Assembly: GCA_008360955.1 (NCBI GenBank)
Contig: LUCM01010487.1
Coordinates: 5,931 to 69,930 of the forward strand
DNA length: 64,000 bases
Direction: 5' to 3'
Origin: Fasciolopsis buskii
Taxonomy: Eukaryota > Platyhelminthes > Trematoda > Plagiorchiida > Fasciolidae
Shown: positions 1-14,100 of the stretch, piece by piece
How the letters are laid out: every line of letters starts with the position of its first letter
Position numbering within the stretch: the stretch's first letter is position 1
Made by a program: the position numbers and the translations under genes
Notes under the pieces: model-generated
Seen by the model: the letters and a program-made list of their open reading frames with translations, nothing else
The model's database searches: none
Told to the model about the DNA's origin: nothing

Positions 1-507
1 TTTTTTTTGTTTTCGCAACTGCTGGGGTTGGTCTTTTCCCCACGTTCGGAGACGCTGAAGCAAACCTGTAGCAGTCATTTGGGTTTTCGCACAGACTAAA
101 GGAAACAAAAGCGGGGACAAGCAAGCGCACGGACGATGGTGGTTCATGCCGCAAAACACAGACCTGTACGTGTTTCCGTCATCGTCAACGCCGTGTCTTG
201 CTTTCATTAACGAGTGCTGCTGTGCGAGGAAAAATCCTGGAAGTTAACAAAGGTGTAAAAAGGAATGGCTAAATGCACTTCTTGGTGAAAGCGAGGCACG
301 TGTCTAAAATCGACGTATGCCCTGTGGTACCTGTCGCATAATTCCGTACTCGCTAAAATGTGAAAGGGATAGAGACCCTGAGGGTAGGGCGCATCCGCTT
401 GGATTGTGTTCCGCTATTTCGTGAGATCCTACTAACAAGTATTCTCACCTTTCGGCTTATTTTGCAACCTCTGAATCCTAGCTCTATGAAACCCTGCTCC
501 AGCATAT

Positions 508-1743
508 CTAGTGATATTTTAGATACATTTGTGTCCCTATCAAGTAGGATGTCTGAGGATACCTAGGTCCAAATCTATGGCAACAAAGTTTTGCGCATAC
601 ATTTAACCTAGAGTTGGCCTGCCTCCGTTTTGTACCGGTTTGTCGCCTTTTATCCTCGATAACTTGTCTGAATATGCAATCATGGTTTATCTTGAATGAA
701 CCCCTCAGTATTCCGAGCGTTTCGACCAAACCTGTTGTGAATCTACGCTCTTCTATTGAATACAGTTTGGGGTCTTTAAGCCTCCTGCTTTGCGACCTGT
801 TTATCTGTCCATAAGCCACTCTAATGACTAGCTTTTGAACGCCATCAAGGATAACACCACCTTTTTGACGTATGGTACACATGCCTGTATGGATTACCCT
901 AAGTGTGGCCTGGCTATTGCTCTTTACGGGGTAATAAATGTTCCTGGTTTCCTACAAGATTTTGCAAGCCGCAGTCCGAAAAGCTCTTCCTTGGTTTTTG
1001 TGCAGTAGCCCTGCACCCTTCAGAGCATTTTTAGTCTCAGGTCACAACCATCCCCAGGTCCTTAGTCCCTCGGACCGTTCCATCCGAAAACTCTCTATTT
1101 CCGGCCAGAACGGTCATTCTTTCTGAGGCACCATGTAGCAAGTGTTATTTGCTTTTATTCATTGACATATCCCAGTCAACCACTTTCCATACTTCTTGCC
1201 ACACTCATGAGATTATTTGTTCCCAATAACTTCAGCAAACATGAGATGTGGTAGTTCTGGCCGTGACCTAAAACAGTTTAGTTAAAGTGGGGATATTATC
1301 AGACTGAGAAGCGACCATTTGACAGAGTCTTTATGCACTGTGCCACTTCGAACATTAGTTTCTTACCATGACAGAGAAGGGCCAATTAGTCAGGAAATCT
1401 GAAACCCAGTTTATTACTGAGCTTCGGATATCGCAGGATTGGATCATATGAGTCAGCCTTGGATGATTTACCGAATCAAAAGCTTTGCTGAATTCGAGGT
1501 AGCATACGTGCACAAAATTCCCTTCATTGAATCTCACCATGACCTTATCTAATAGCCCTAGGAATTTGAGAGTTACAATCTATGTGACGCTTCATACAAA
1601 AGTGAGTTAATTGATGAAGTCCTTGCCCTCGTGCTCTCCCACCATTATCTTAAGACACTTGCAAATGATAAACGTGAGGCTCGCGGATCGATAGTCTTCG
1701 CTGTTTATTCGGAGCTACCTTGTGGATAGCCACCACAGCTGCT
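508..1743 (-). mobile_element. CR1/Jockey-like non-LTR retrotransposon remnant (reverse transcriptase, decayed)
   Basis: Read on the minus strand this is a broken reverse transcriptase of a non-LTR element. From 1743 downward the frame reads AAVVAIHK, then YRSASLTFIICK, which match the 'VxPIxK' and 'NYRPxSLT' blocks at the start of such polymerase domains. At 1540-1355 it reads CYLEFSKAFDSVNH, the motif A block, followed by VINWVSDFLTN. Near 882-508 comes the C-terminal part of the domain with VQKLVIRVAYG, RRLKDPKLYSIEERR, ILRGSFKINHDCIFRQ and SRLNVCAKL. The blocks lie in the right order but in different frames with stops between them, so this is a dead copy. The PQGSVLG and catalytic aspartate blocks between about 900 and 1350 are not recognisable. 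I saw no clear 3' tail. The clade is inferred from motif style; the reverse transcriptase origin is secure. Confidence 0.85.
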
Positions 1744-4632
1744 ACATTTCAATCGTGTGGTGATACACACAAGATCACGGAGTTCCAATCAAAACACAGG
1801 TTAGTACACGTTCTTAGTTTGCGCGCGCTCTCACTCCAGCACCTCTGTCTTCTTTTTGCTTTCTGTCCCTGACGGCGTTTAATAACACGGACCGAATCTT
1901 ATTCTGTTCGTTGGCCCTCCCGGCTTAAAGTTCTCTTCGGTTTGCCTGTTTATCTTTCCCAGGCCAAATCCACACCCAGCCCTGGCTACCTTTCGACAAG
2001 TGCACTCGTAGTTGTCGCACATGTCTTTTCCTGGTTCTATCGCGGTCCCTGCCAGCTCGTTTTAGATCCAAACCAGCTCGTCATCTAAGAGGCGATGGCA
2101 CGTGTGGATGGAAAGTGCAAATCCCGGTATAGCTGTGTCCGAATTAACGCCGAACCGACACGGATCGAGTTAAACAATGAATTTAGCTTTTGGCCGTCTT
2201 TGAATGTAACTGTATCGCGAAAACAGAAAAGGAGTCAGGAACTTTTATGCTTCCAGACAGTCTTCAAATTGCGATCAAAAGGCCAGGGACAAATCTCTCA
2301 TTTCTGGGGGCGAAGGCAGCCTCATTAGGAAGTGGAGTTTCCAGTCTCAGGCAACTGACCTTAGAATCGTTCCAAGCTTCAAGTGAAGCAGAAAAAGGGT
2401 TAGACTCCCCAAACGGCAGTTTCTGGGCGCCAAAATAAGAATCAGTGGGATCAGATATTGGCCAAACGTGTTGACCTGATCGGACAACTCCAAAAATTAT
2501 TTCTCTATTGATTTGTTCACACAGACGACTAACCTCATCAAGCTCCCGCAGCCCACTGAGGGTAAGTGCGCCTGGTTAGTTTCCAAAAACTCCCACAGGG
2601 TTCACAACGTTATAATCAAAATAAAGTAGACCTGCAGGCTATGTCACGAAAGTGATCTTGAGCCAGACGGGTCTGAACGAATGAACCCTTTCGATTGCGA
2701 AGGCGTAAAAGAACCATATGTGACCACTTAGTCACTGATGTTCAAGAACCGAAATTAGTTGCGCGCCTTGCGATGCGGATGCGCCACTTCGAGGCCCAAA
2801 TCTATGGCTACCGTCAGTGTGCTCGTATCGTTTTACCCTCCCCCGTTGCAACAAATACACCGAGCAGATTGATGAAACATGTGATGTCATTCCCTACTGA
2901 GAAGGCCCTTATGGACTCGGGATTTATTAAGTTTCCGCGAGCTTCAAACAATAAGCTTCCTATTGAGACAGAAAGTACCGAGTCCTCTTGATCCCGGATG
3001 CTCGGTTGCAGGAGCAAAATGAGATCAAAAATATCAAGTGGACCGCAGTGCCGTTAGTAGAACTTTTCAGACAAGCCCAACACAACATTTTCTTCTTTCA
3101 TTCCAGTGATTCAAGGAAGCGGATCGACCACCGGGCGTTCTGCCAAGCAGGCTAATAGATGTTCTGGCCTAGCATCACTGACCATCATCGACATACTATG
3201 AGCTCCCACTTCCACCAGATCCTGCCCAAGGCTTCCGTCATCCCAACACACCCAGTACCATTCCCGCCAGCCTCCAGACCAGATATTAGTTGTGGTCCTG
3301 CGGCAACTCCTGAGCGCGTGCTCAAATGGTCTTACCGCAGCTGAATAAGTCTCGTCGAAGAAGTACCGGAACCCTGCCAGCCAGATCCGGATAAATAGCC
3401 CCGGCCAACCACCGCCGCGGGAAACCGTCTTACGCCGCACGTTCTTGACTCGGGAAAATATGTCTCTGGATTCTCAGCCGCGAAGACATACTCAAGAGGG
3501 GGTCTGGCTGGAGAAGTTATGTTGTGCCATGACAACTCTCCTACTGCAGCTTTGATGTCACCCCCCCAGGTTTGAGCAAGTTGACTCAACTTTTGTGACG
3601 TTTTCCTTCCGGATTAAACACTATCTTTTGCTGTAGCTTGCACGCATCCCACCTCAACCACTCAGGAGAGCCTGCTGCTGCCAAAATTACCTGAATTACC
3701 AGCTCAGCCTGAACACCTCGCCCACTTCCTAATCACTGGCTACTTATACTCTTCCGGCAGTGAATGGTCCAGGGGCTGTTACCCTTGGTCACCCACGGAA
3801 GACCCTCATTAGGACGTACCCTCGAAGAAACATGGACTCAAAACGTGGGGGAGTTCGGCAGGTTTCGGGAGGTTCAAAATCCCTTTCCTGCTGGATTCAG
3901 TAATAACAGGTGTCAAACGCCAGACTGATGGAACTGGTTGCCTACCAGCATCGGGTAAAAGCCACCTCGTGCTTACCTGTTTTTACTATATCAGTATTTG
4001 GTCACCAATTTCCAATGTACTTATATTCGCTCCTTCCTTTAAAACGACGGATTTCGTTTCCTTAATCCGAAGCTAAGCCACGGGTTCCTGAGCCCCACTC
4101 CCAAGTAGATGGCTGTTTTGCTTGAGAACTTCATTTTCACGACGGAAAGTTCATTTCAAGGATTAAAGTCCCCAAATGTCGTAAGTGTTGCCTTTCCCGT
4201 GCAACGAAACTTCTGCTAAAAGAGGGATCTCGACTGTGTGCCAGGTTCAAGCCCACAGGCCATGGCTCAGATGGATGGAAGTTTGCTCCAGTTCGAATCA
4301 ACTGTAATGATCAGACCGATGATTTGAATAGGGGTATAATAGGCTTCGTTTGTTCTCCCTCGAACAAATAAGGCCTTCCACTGTCAGCACATTTGGTGGC
4401 TGAGAAGTTCACCCCATCGCCCCCAGCTCTAATACCCGGATGGATCTCCGATAATGTCCCCGAATCTGGTAGCCAGGACAATTGTCCTTTATAAACCAGG
4501 ATAGATCGCCACAAGCCGTTTGTGTTATCACTAGATAGCCGCCCATCCCTATCCCATCACCAGCACCTATCTAGAAAAACAGCTTATCGGGTCTGAAACA
4601 AATTCCAGCGATCCTGCCCAAGCATCTTCCAG
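1744..4632. other. No recognisable gene; relatively GC-rich spacer between two retroelement remnants
   Basis: Several overlapping open frames of 60-110 codons occur on both strands (for example around 2695-2991 plus and 3111-3589 minus), but none shows a known motif and they overlap one another antisense. The stretch seems less AT-rich than the rest of the window and sits between two reverse transcriptase remnants, so much of it may be older transposon sequence decayed past recognition. That is inference. Confidence 0.4.
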
Positions 4633-5127
4633 GTGCAGGTCCTCGTATTAAACGGAAACATATTCGCCATCTGCCAGATGTTGAACTATGAATTCTCGCT
4701 CTGGCGGCACTGCTTAGAGTGGTGCGAGATCTCTCATATCCTCAGTCCGTCTGGACTACGTGCCCTTGGCTTATATCCCCTGGACGTAAGGCGCATTAAA
4801 GATGACTTATTGCTGCTGTTCTACCATTTTGCCTCAGTACCTGTTAGTGAACTTTTCGTCCGGCACCCTCTCTTTTCTTTCCGAGGTTTCTGCACCTCCC
4901 CTAAAGTTAAATTCTTCACTAGTACAGTGACGTCTCCAAGAAATGACCTACCAGACGAAGTCTCAGATTTTTAGAATAAAGTCACCTTCAAAATGAGACT
5001 TGAAATGTATTTAGGCCTCATCCCCATCTCCTCCATCACTAACTATTTCTTCAATTCCGTAGCATCCTTCGCTCATTGGGGCACCGCGCTCATTGCGACA
5101 ACACCGATGGCCGTTGCATTCATATAA
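4633..5127 (+). mobile_element. CR1/Jockey-like reverse transcriptase C-terminal remnant
   Basis: The plus-strand frame from 4633 carries the conserved end of a CR1/Jockey-like reverse transcriptase: LRALGLYPLDVRRIKDDLLLL, in which the Y/FPLEYRRLRGDL block is easily seen, then VKFFTSTVTSPRNDLPDEV, equivalent to the usual 'FFxxRVVxxWNxLPxEVV' block. A TAG at 4972-4974 interrupts the frame, but the same frame resumes with NKVTFKMRLEMYLG, matching the usual 'FKxRLDxYL' end, and runs to TAA at 5127. About 160 codons remain. Upstream of 4633 no further polymerase block is readable. The copy is on the opposite strand to the remnant at 508-1743. It cannot be functional. Confidence 0.8.
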
Positions 5128-8100
5128 GTCGATGCCGTCTATTCTCCTCCGAGGTCCTGTCGTTTCAACCCATACCTCTACTAGCAAGAAGGACAAATTA
5201 GGAATCAGGATCTGTGGGATTAGCCATTTGCCGGTGAGCTAATTCATTACTCCAACACCACAGAAGCCAAGCGTATTTTGCACCAAAAGCTCACCTCTGG
5301 CACAGTAACGCGCCAGCTACCAACAATAAACGGCTGACATCGCAACCTAACTAGCAAATTTGGTTCCCACTGCATCATAAAAGTACGGATTCCGAGAATT
5401 AAATTTTATAAGTGACTTCAAAATTATTTGCACCGGTCTCGGTGCAGTTTTCCTCATGCCAATGCATTCCTTTTCGAAGTCCTTTGCCATATTCTTTATA
5501 TGAAGGTCATCCTTGAAGGTTAATAAAACTTGACCATTTAACACGATCGTGAGGAACGCAGACCAGCCTTGCCAATAAAGGTCAGAAACCGTCTCCACAT
5601 AAACAGTTTTCAGTCAACGAAATTGGATGAAGTAAAATTTCCGGTTTTTCAGTTGCAGTTCAGTTTTGACTTTTTGCAACCCATAATTTTGCACCAAGGT
5701 GAGCCGGCCTCGGGTGGTGCCTGCCGGACCCTTTACATAACGGGAGAAGAAACAGTACGGGGAACAATGAAAAACGAACTAAATAATAACTTGGAAAGCT
5801 GCTCACTAGCGGAAATAATTTGGACATTGCAGTTCCAGAGAATGCCACACTGAAATCAATGTAACAGCGCATTTTGAAGCCGGAATTCTGTGCGCATACA
5901 CAAAGCCTACGGAAGCAACCTTAACCTAACTCGGTTAAGGGCCTTTTGTTTTAGTTAAGCCCCAGGATTCCTTAACATAGAGGTGATTTCTCAGTTACTG
6001 ACAAACTTCCGCACCGTATTCTATGGGGTTTCGACACGCGTAGTCAAATTTATGCAAATCCCAAATCAAGACAAGATTGATCCGCAAGTTTGTTCGGTAT
6101 TGAATTGAACAATCATCAAATTTTACAAAAGTGCAAACCTGAAATGTATGGCCAAAACAACAGTACAACGAGAACCGAAGGTCAAAATCTATAGAGCACA
6201 AACGGGTAGTTACATCTTGAGCGATGGTGATGCGTGATCCACCATTTTTTAAAGGCTGATCTCTTATCCCAGGCGATTGGTAATGAAAATACTGCGAGGT
6301 GAAGTTCATCATTTTCAAGAAAATATTTAGGCAAATTTTTGTTCCAAAGGGGTTTGTCTAACTTGAATGACCTAGTATACATACTTTGAAACCGGAAGCC
6401 ACTTTGGTTTCGCTCTGACCGCTGCCATGGCTGATAGTGCGAACACAGCTGCCATAATTGCCGATGATTCCTATATTTTCCGCTGGTGGATTGCGTTTCC
6501 AGTAATTGATTTTCAGATTTTGAAAACGACTCTTGCATTTTCAAAAGCAGACGTCGACATTTTTTAAATGTCGTATTATTACCCCGGAGAATTGGCTTCG
6601 AAAGCACCCTTGTTCGACTTTGTTATTTCCTGCATTGTTACGTTAAATACTGTTGTGTTCATAATCGGCGTCGACGCCGAGCTGGATTCAGGTAGGCGAA
6701 TAATGGTACTAAATAACTATTGATACCAGATATTTAAGTTTCCGGTGTCCGGCTTTGCCACGGAACGCGAAGTCAGTAAGAAGTACGGGGAGTTTGGGTA
6801 TTGTCTCCAACACAATCATCCATTCCACCTTTGTCATCGGCCTTATTGAGTACGCAACCGTAAGCCTACACCTAGGCGTGAGGAGCACATCATGATTTTA
6901 ATGGAGATCCTTGGGAGAGCAAGGGAAGTGTGTGGATACTCTCAGGAAATATTCAGCTGGTTGGTGACCTTAATGGATATGAATAGTTTTCGCTGTAGGT
7001 TTAGGTTGATAGACCGTCGGAACGACGTCGTTCGAGTCAAAGCCCCATTACGCGATCGAGGTAAGCTGAGACTTGTGAAACGAAGTAGCATAATGGAATA
7101 TATTTTTTGTACTGCAAAGGCGACATTCTACTGGCAGTTGCACTGTGACCCGGCAATAAACCATGATTCCCTCTCTGTTTGCAGGTGCAATCGTCGAACT
7201 GCCGAGCGATAAAGAGTGAGACCACTGAGGCCATAACCGCTTCGGTGATCTTAAGGCGATTCTAAACTCAAGGTTGCGGGCTAAATGCCAAGTCTCACGC
7301 TAGGTCAACCTCAAATATTTTCCATATATCTTCACGCATATGCTTAAAGTTAATATAATCGCAATGGAGAATAATAATATTTTATTTCTTGAACTGTGCC
7401 GAGAAATTCAGTGCGCGTAATAATGACGTGCGACGATAGTGACAGGAAAGGTTAAAACGCATTCACATGCAAACGGGGGCCGTATGCAGGCAGCAGACCG
7501 AAATGGATAGATAACGCCAAAAGTAAGTCCCTTAAGCTGGTTATGCTGCTGAATGTTGGGGATAGGCACGAATTAGACATGGAAGAATGGGCTCCCTGGG
7601 GCGAGAAGGAAATGCACTAAATCGAGGAGGGGGAAACTTAGAAGCGGTTTCTGGCGGAATGCATAGTATGATGGGCAGTTTATTGAACGGATACTGACAG
7701 CAAAAATGGCCGAATATTGGGGGCACATTTGGATGGGCAGGTGATAGCAGCACGGGACAGAAACTGCATAACCATATGTCCTGTTCATGAGGTTTGTTTT
7801 GGGTGGTTTTAATTTCGCAAATCTTAGCTAGGTTCAGTGGCGGAGCTGCATTTGAGAAAAGAAGGGGAACCAGTCTCAAATGAAGCACTCTCCTGCGGAC
7901 TCTTATGAAGAACAATTGTCAGAAGCAGCAGTTTGTTGCCAAATCTGGCAGGTTATAACAAAGGCTCATGATAAATGATTAATGGTGGTCCTCAGCCACT
8001 ATGGTCAAGAATGTTGAGATGTATACGGGACGTCAGCCGCTGTCAAATTCTAATACGAACTTTCTCCCTAAGTCCGACTTGTATGGTTTCAATAAAAGAA

Positions 8101-11100
8101 CTTCGGGAAGGAACGTAAGGGAAGCCAACACAAATGGGTGCAGGTAAACATAGGGAACAGAGGGTTATTTCCCACAACACTGCCATTGGATGGGGCTGAC
8201 CGAGTGCTGACCAGTCAACCTGGAAAACACCGTTTAAGGGTAAAAGCAGCTTTAATCCACCAACCCACCTTCACCCACACACCGCTGCAGCCGAGCTTCT
8301 CGCCCGGTGTGCGCCAGCCAAAGCGATGGATCTGACCGCCCCCCGCACTATTGTGATTACACTGGTGTATTCGGGATGTGAAGGAAGTAGTGAGGATATG
8401 GTCCATGCAGAAGAAACGGGACATCATTTTTTCAGAAATGGTTAATGCCAGTTGAGCCTTAACCGCGGTAGCCAGAATATGAGGTAATTGTTTACATCAG
8501 AGTAGAATTGGACGGTCTGGAAAGGAAAAACATGAGCAGTCTTACGAGCGGTTCAGAAAAGGAAAGCACTGAAACGTATAGTGCAACATGAAATGTAGGG
8601 GTGGTGGCTGACGTTGTTAGTACTTCGGGTTTTATGGTGTGCATAAATAAGTGGACAGGCTAATCTAACGTGTGGCTTGGCTACGCTCATAGGTAAAGGG
8701 AAATGAATCCGTATTGAGGGGGACGGAAACCCAAAAGGTCTATTGCACAGTGCGGAAAAACATAACAGAACTAAGACCACCTTAAAATTGAGATAAAACG
8801 AGTTGCTTTACTCAGCTCTTTTGGAACTGATCGTTTTTCATAGTTCAGGTAAACAACCGATGGTAGGCCTATTTAGCCTTGGACGCTTTGGTAACGGTCC
8901 AAACTTTCGTCCTGGTCTTGTTGCCCTGAATGTTTCTCATTGTATTTACCAGTCCACGACTGTAATAGCACGTGAACAAAATATTTGGCTTGAAGAGTCA
9001 GTGATCATGTTTCAAAATGAACTTCGTGCTCACCGACAGAACTGTATATAATGTAGCAAGATGTCCATCATCAGCTATCTTATGGTCACTTCGTTCAGCC
9101 ATTCTGCGGAACGGATTGTCCCAAAGCGAATCTCATATTACATTTGCCTGCGATTAACCTTTGTGACCACTCGTGCGTCACTCTTACTCGGCTCTGTACG
9201 ATTGCAATACTGGCAACCCTGACACTCGACCGGTACAAGAAAAAGACAGTCGGAAGCCGTAGCAGGTTGAGCACATTTGGGCAGGAGCGTGCGAGTGGGG
9301 CGTGCGTGAACAACGGACAAGTGACGACCGCGCTTGGCGGTCTACGTTTGGTCAAACAAGCTATCAGGTGGAACAACTCCATGTTCCGCTACAAATCCCC
9401 GGAATGATTGGATACGATTATTCTAAGTTTGCCGAAGGAAGACTTTTCTGATCTGATCGGAAACCGTACTTTTATGAAAACTTTCCCCTGCAAATTAATA
9501 ATTATTTTATCCTGTCCGCCTCATCAAGCAAGCCAGTAAATTTGTACACTGGTGGTGGGCAAGACCGAACGAAATGAATGCATGTCAAAGAGAAATGTCT
9601 CCCCTACGTTACAGTTTTTTATTTGAGTGCTTCACCTGATGATAGCATAATGACACTAAGATATTCCGCCTTTTATTTTTGCATCATAATTGAATATTTC
9701 CTTGAATCACTTATCTTAATTGCTTAATCAATCGTTTGCTATGTACCAAGCTGGTGGCCTTGATAACTATGTTGCTTCCCCATTCAGTGCTCAGTCCAAA
9801 CCACCGTTCGGTATTATATATTGCTGGTTTTGATTAATTCTACCGGTTGCGGTACTCGAGACTGGTGTGTCTACCTTTCTCAGATTTAATTAAAACGTCT
9901 GTTGTCGTTTCCGACCACATGGTGATTCTTATTTCTTTCGGTGTTTTCAATGGTAAACTCATAGTTGCTCAACCTTCTTTTGCCAGCCACATGTCTATTC
10001 GTGAACTTTCACACTAGGCTAGAGTTCTGACACAGATTAGCTTCGCGAAATCTGACCTAATCACTTTCCCTTCATATAATTCTTTCCATGTCCTACGACT
10101 ATTTAACCCATTTTGCGTCGTTTTGCTACAGTATGTGACCACTCGCGTAGTCATGCATACTTATCTCCTTTTTCCATGGACTAACCGTGATTGCTCAGCA
10201 CTCTGTCTAATTCTTCATTGTTAATATAAGTGGTAGAACTTCAATTGTCCGTCTGATGCTGCACTCAGACCTCATTGCCATGTTTATATCCTTGGTCACT
10301 GCCCTTCGCGCTCTCCTGTTCATCTGTCTTCTCATTTCTGAGGGGCTTTACTTCTCCTCCTCTTCTGAAGAGATGTATCTTTTCTAGCCATACATATCGA
10401 TTTTCACGTTATGCGCAACTCAGTCCCACCTGGCCCAACACAGACAGGTTCTTGCACCTTTGGATAATCCCATATCCTTCAAGGTTACTTTCTCTGATCA
10501 GGTGCATAATCTGTAAGATGATACTGCCGTGAGAAATGGCTCATCTAAGGGGTACTTTGCCTTAGGAGTACTGGCATTGGCGCAAGAACTCAGTTGTCGT
10601 CTTTGTTCTTTGAATTCATCAGAAAATGCGGTAACATTATTAAAAACGAACAATTTCTAGTTACAAATGAAAGGCTTTCAATCAACATGTAGAGTTTGAT
10701 TGAATAAGTGTTGGTTCATGGTAAAAATCTCGCCAATTGCGTGAATATAAGCGCGGTGCACGTTTTCAGTTATTATCCGCTGATTACTGTTCTCAGACGA
10801 AATAATCATAGCAGTTCTCAGATATCCGCTTGGATGACTGCCATTCGGACCACACGTTTTGCGCAGCGACCTCGAGTCATCCGATCAATCGTACGCTCAG
10901 GAAGCATCAAACGAGAGTTTCACTTTCACTAGAGCTCTTCAGTGGTGCACCAAGGTCATCACCCGAGCCCTTTACTTGAAGGGCATGTTACAACAATGCA
11001 ACCACCCCTGTTCATGCTAACCCGAATTTTCTACTGAAGTTTATTCAGCCGTCTTCCGCAGATATCTACTGCACAGTCAGTCGACTGCCAGAAAGTAACG

Positions 11101-14100
11101 TCCGCAAAATACAGATAGATAAAGAGAGGCCAAAATATAGTTCTTTGTAAGAATTGTGTCGAAGGAGAAAGAGGATTAAAAACGATTTTTCTTCTCTTGG
11201 TTAGTTATCTGCTATTAAATCCTCGTCAGATTCTAAGCGAGTTAGATCTTTGCTTTTTCTCTTTTACTTAATCTACTTCTGAAGCGAATTATAATATTGT
11301 TGTACAACGTCTAATCACTGTTCCGAAGTATGCTCTCCAGCCAGCCAAACATAATTGTGGGTCTCTATCACCCATCCGCACTGGCTCAGGTGAGAACAAT
11401 CGAAGTCGAGCGGCATAGAATTTCATTTCTTAAGTGAAAACATCACACGCTTGTAGACCACTGCTTGCACACTTTCGATTACCATTATTTTATCGGTTTT
11501 CTGGGTCGCGCACTGATTGATCCATCTCTTTTGGCGAATTTTACCTGATTTAGCTGATGTCGTTTTCCTGTCGAATCCGGATCGCTCATCTTGATTGATT
11601 AGCATAAATCAAAATATGCCCTTCTCTTTTTTAATTTTTGCATTCTAATCACACCACTGCGTTGGCTGGGACCTGGAAGCCAATGGGACAACGCTGTTTC
11701 AATCTGGTCTTGCTATCCGTACTCAACCGCTTTCTAGGCAGCTCTGATTACATGTAGGCCTGTATATTAATCTCGATTTTCCCGTGACGGCCCATAGTCG
11801 CGAGGCCGCCGATAACAAATAAAACAGCTCTATTAGAATCCGGTGCAGTGGAGAAATCGCGCGGATGAGGCCATTAGAATAATTCGTTTTTACAGTCCGA
11901 CGACTAAGGAACAGATACAAAAGTTACTATTTCCAAAAGTTTTACTGTCGTCATTCACAAAAGAATGAACGCGCACATATAGATGAACCTGATCACACGC
12001 AGTAATCTTACTCGGTACACCATGTTTCCGTTGTCAAGCGTACCATGTGTGTGCCTTATCACCCTGCTGGTTAGGGTGATTACTGTCATCAGGGATACCT
12101 TGAATGCCGTTCGTATTTAACTCCAAATGGTTCAATGAAACTTTATAAATAATTCTGTCTATAAGTTGATTTTGTTGGTCATCGAGGAATTTGGGGCGGA
12201 AGTTGAATTCCAACGTGAAGGTATGTGGTTATCTTCGGAAATCGAAATACTTTTCTGTACAGAATTTGTGGTCTAAGGAAAGTTGTATGTAAGCAAATTA
12301 CAAAAGGCTTACTTACGTGGTCGGAATCAATGATACATTCGACGTGTTTGGAAAAAGAAACTCATAACCATGCTCTTTCATGCATTCAAGCAAACATGGG
12401 TCTTTTTTCATCAACCAAAGTGGTTCACTCCCAACGAGATGCGATACTCTAACAAGCGTTTCTGTCCTCAGATGTTTCTGTTTCTGAAAATAACCGAATT
12501 CCAGTACTTTTATCTGTTTGGAGAAATTTATTTAGATTTTCACCGTGAATAATTCCTCAATAAAGTGGTAACAGAAACCAATGACTAAATTTCTGGGTTG
12601 TTTTAATTAGAACGGGATAGGTGTGAAATATTTGGACGGGCAAGAGGTTTTGTCAGTACAATGAAAACTGGAACATCATGGAACACGACGTTAAACAGAA
12701 AAAACTAAACAAATGTTTTATGCACACTATTTGGTTTCAGAAATCCAAACACCTTAAATCAAACAAATGTCGAATTGGAATTAGCAACCATCAAGAATGG
12801 CATATTAAAAAGATGACTATAATACCAAAGTTTTTATGAATACAAAACGAGTATTGAAAACTATGGGGAAGTGGTTGGAAGAAGACACGTTTGGGTTGAA
12901 ATCCGGGAGTTAAGGAGGATAGGCTAAAACGCAGGCAAAACAAAACGCTGGATTTAAACAAAGCTAAAACCAATCAAATGGATGGTGAAAATTTTTCTGG
13001 CAGACAGTCACAGTTACTTGAACTTTCAGAACATTTGCCAGTTGCTTCCAGATCAAATCAGTGAGATATATGAGGAAGAACTTCACAAAAAGACCCAGTT
13101 TATGCAATGTGACCTACAAGAGGATAAAACTGATTAGTTCAAATATGGCAAGTTTGCATTTTTGCAGTGCACAACATTTTGTTTGAAGTCGGGTGATTTG
13201 GCCCGACTGTCATCAGAATTAAGGCAAAATTCCATTTATTCTCCTAATGTTCATTTGCAGCTTATTTATCTTATTTAACTCAACAATACTCTTGGATATA
13301 TTGAATTAGCCTTGTTGAAGATAAAAAGGTTTGAATTCACGAAAGCATGAAAAGAGCTGAATAAATTGTTCTGCGGCACACTTGTGCAGAGACGACGAAA
13401 GGGCTTAAAGAAAGCCAACAATAAGAACCGAATAGGAGAGCTGCAAGAACTAACTGCAGTCGATTCGTACACTTCAGTACCAATGGTCTACATGAAACTC
13501 AGTAATTCTGTTGGCATCGTGATGCGACCAATGAAATAAAAATTACTAAAGCTAGAATCTACCTATTTAGGCTCTGATTACATGAGACTGCCAGCAGGAA
13601 ATAGTCTTGAGACTGGCCTACCTATAAGTATCCTTCGAATTCAATCCTTTATCAAAGCGTAATAATCTCCGAAGAGTCCATCTTACTTGCGTATAACTAC
13701 TTATTCCACTACTACGAAAGCAGTTAGAAAATGGGGAATCCAATAAATTATTTACAGGGTAAAAGGCAAGATACCAAGACTAACATTTGTTGCCGATTGG
13801 TAGTGCAAATATTCTTGGTCAACACAATTATTTCTCTTGTCCACTTTGGAGACCTTAAAAGATACAGTGTGCGGGTATCTGGGATCTATGCCATTGTCAA
13901 CCCTATCAAGAAATTGGAAGTCAGGAGTGACAGTGGTGGATATCAGCTCTCTGGAATACCACCGAATGAAACCTGAAAGCTCAAATAACCGTTGCAGTCA
14001 CTACTGCCCTGTGCCAAATGCATTGAACCGAACTGAAGAATTTTGTTTTAAAAAGGTTGGACACTGCCATGTGGCTCTGCTGCTGCTTTCGACTGGATGG

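Noticed and set aside
6182..6607. Open frame of 141 codons on the minus strand
   Set aside because: It has no motif and overlaps another frame of similar length in a different phase.
7541..10550. Pyrimidine-rich stretches on opposite strands that looked like inverted copies of one repeat
   Set aside because: Attempted alignment by eye gave only composition-level similarity and no shared words long enough to support a family.
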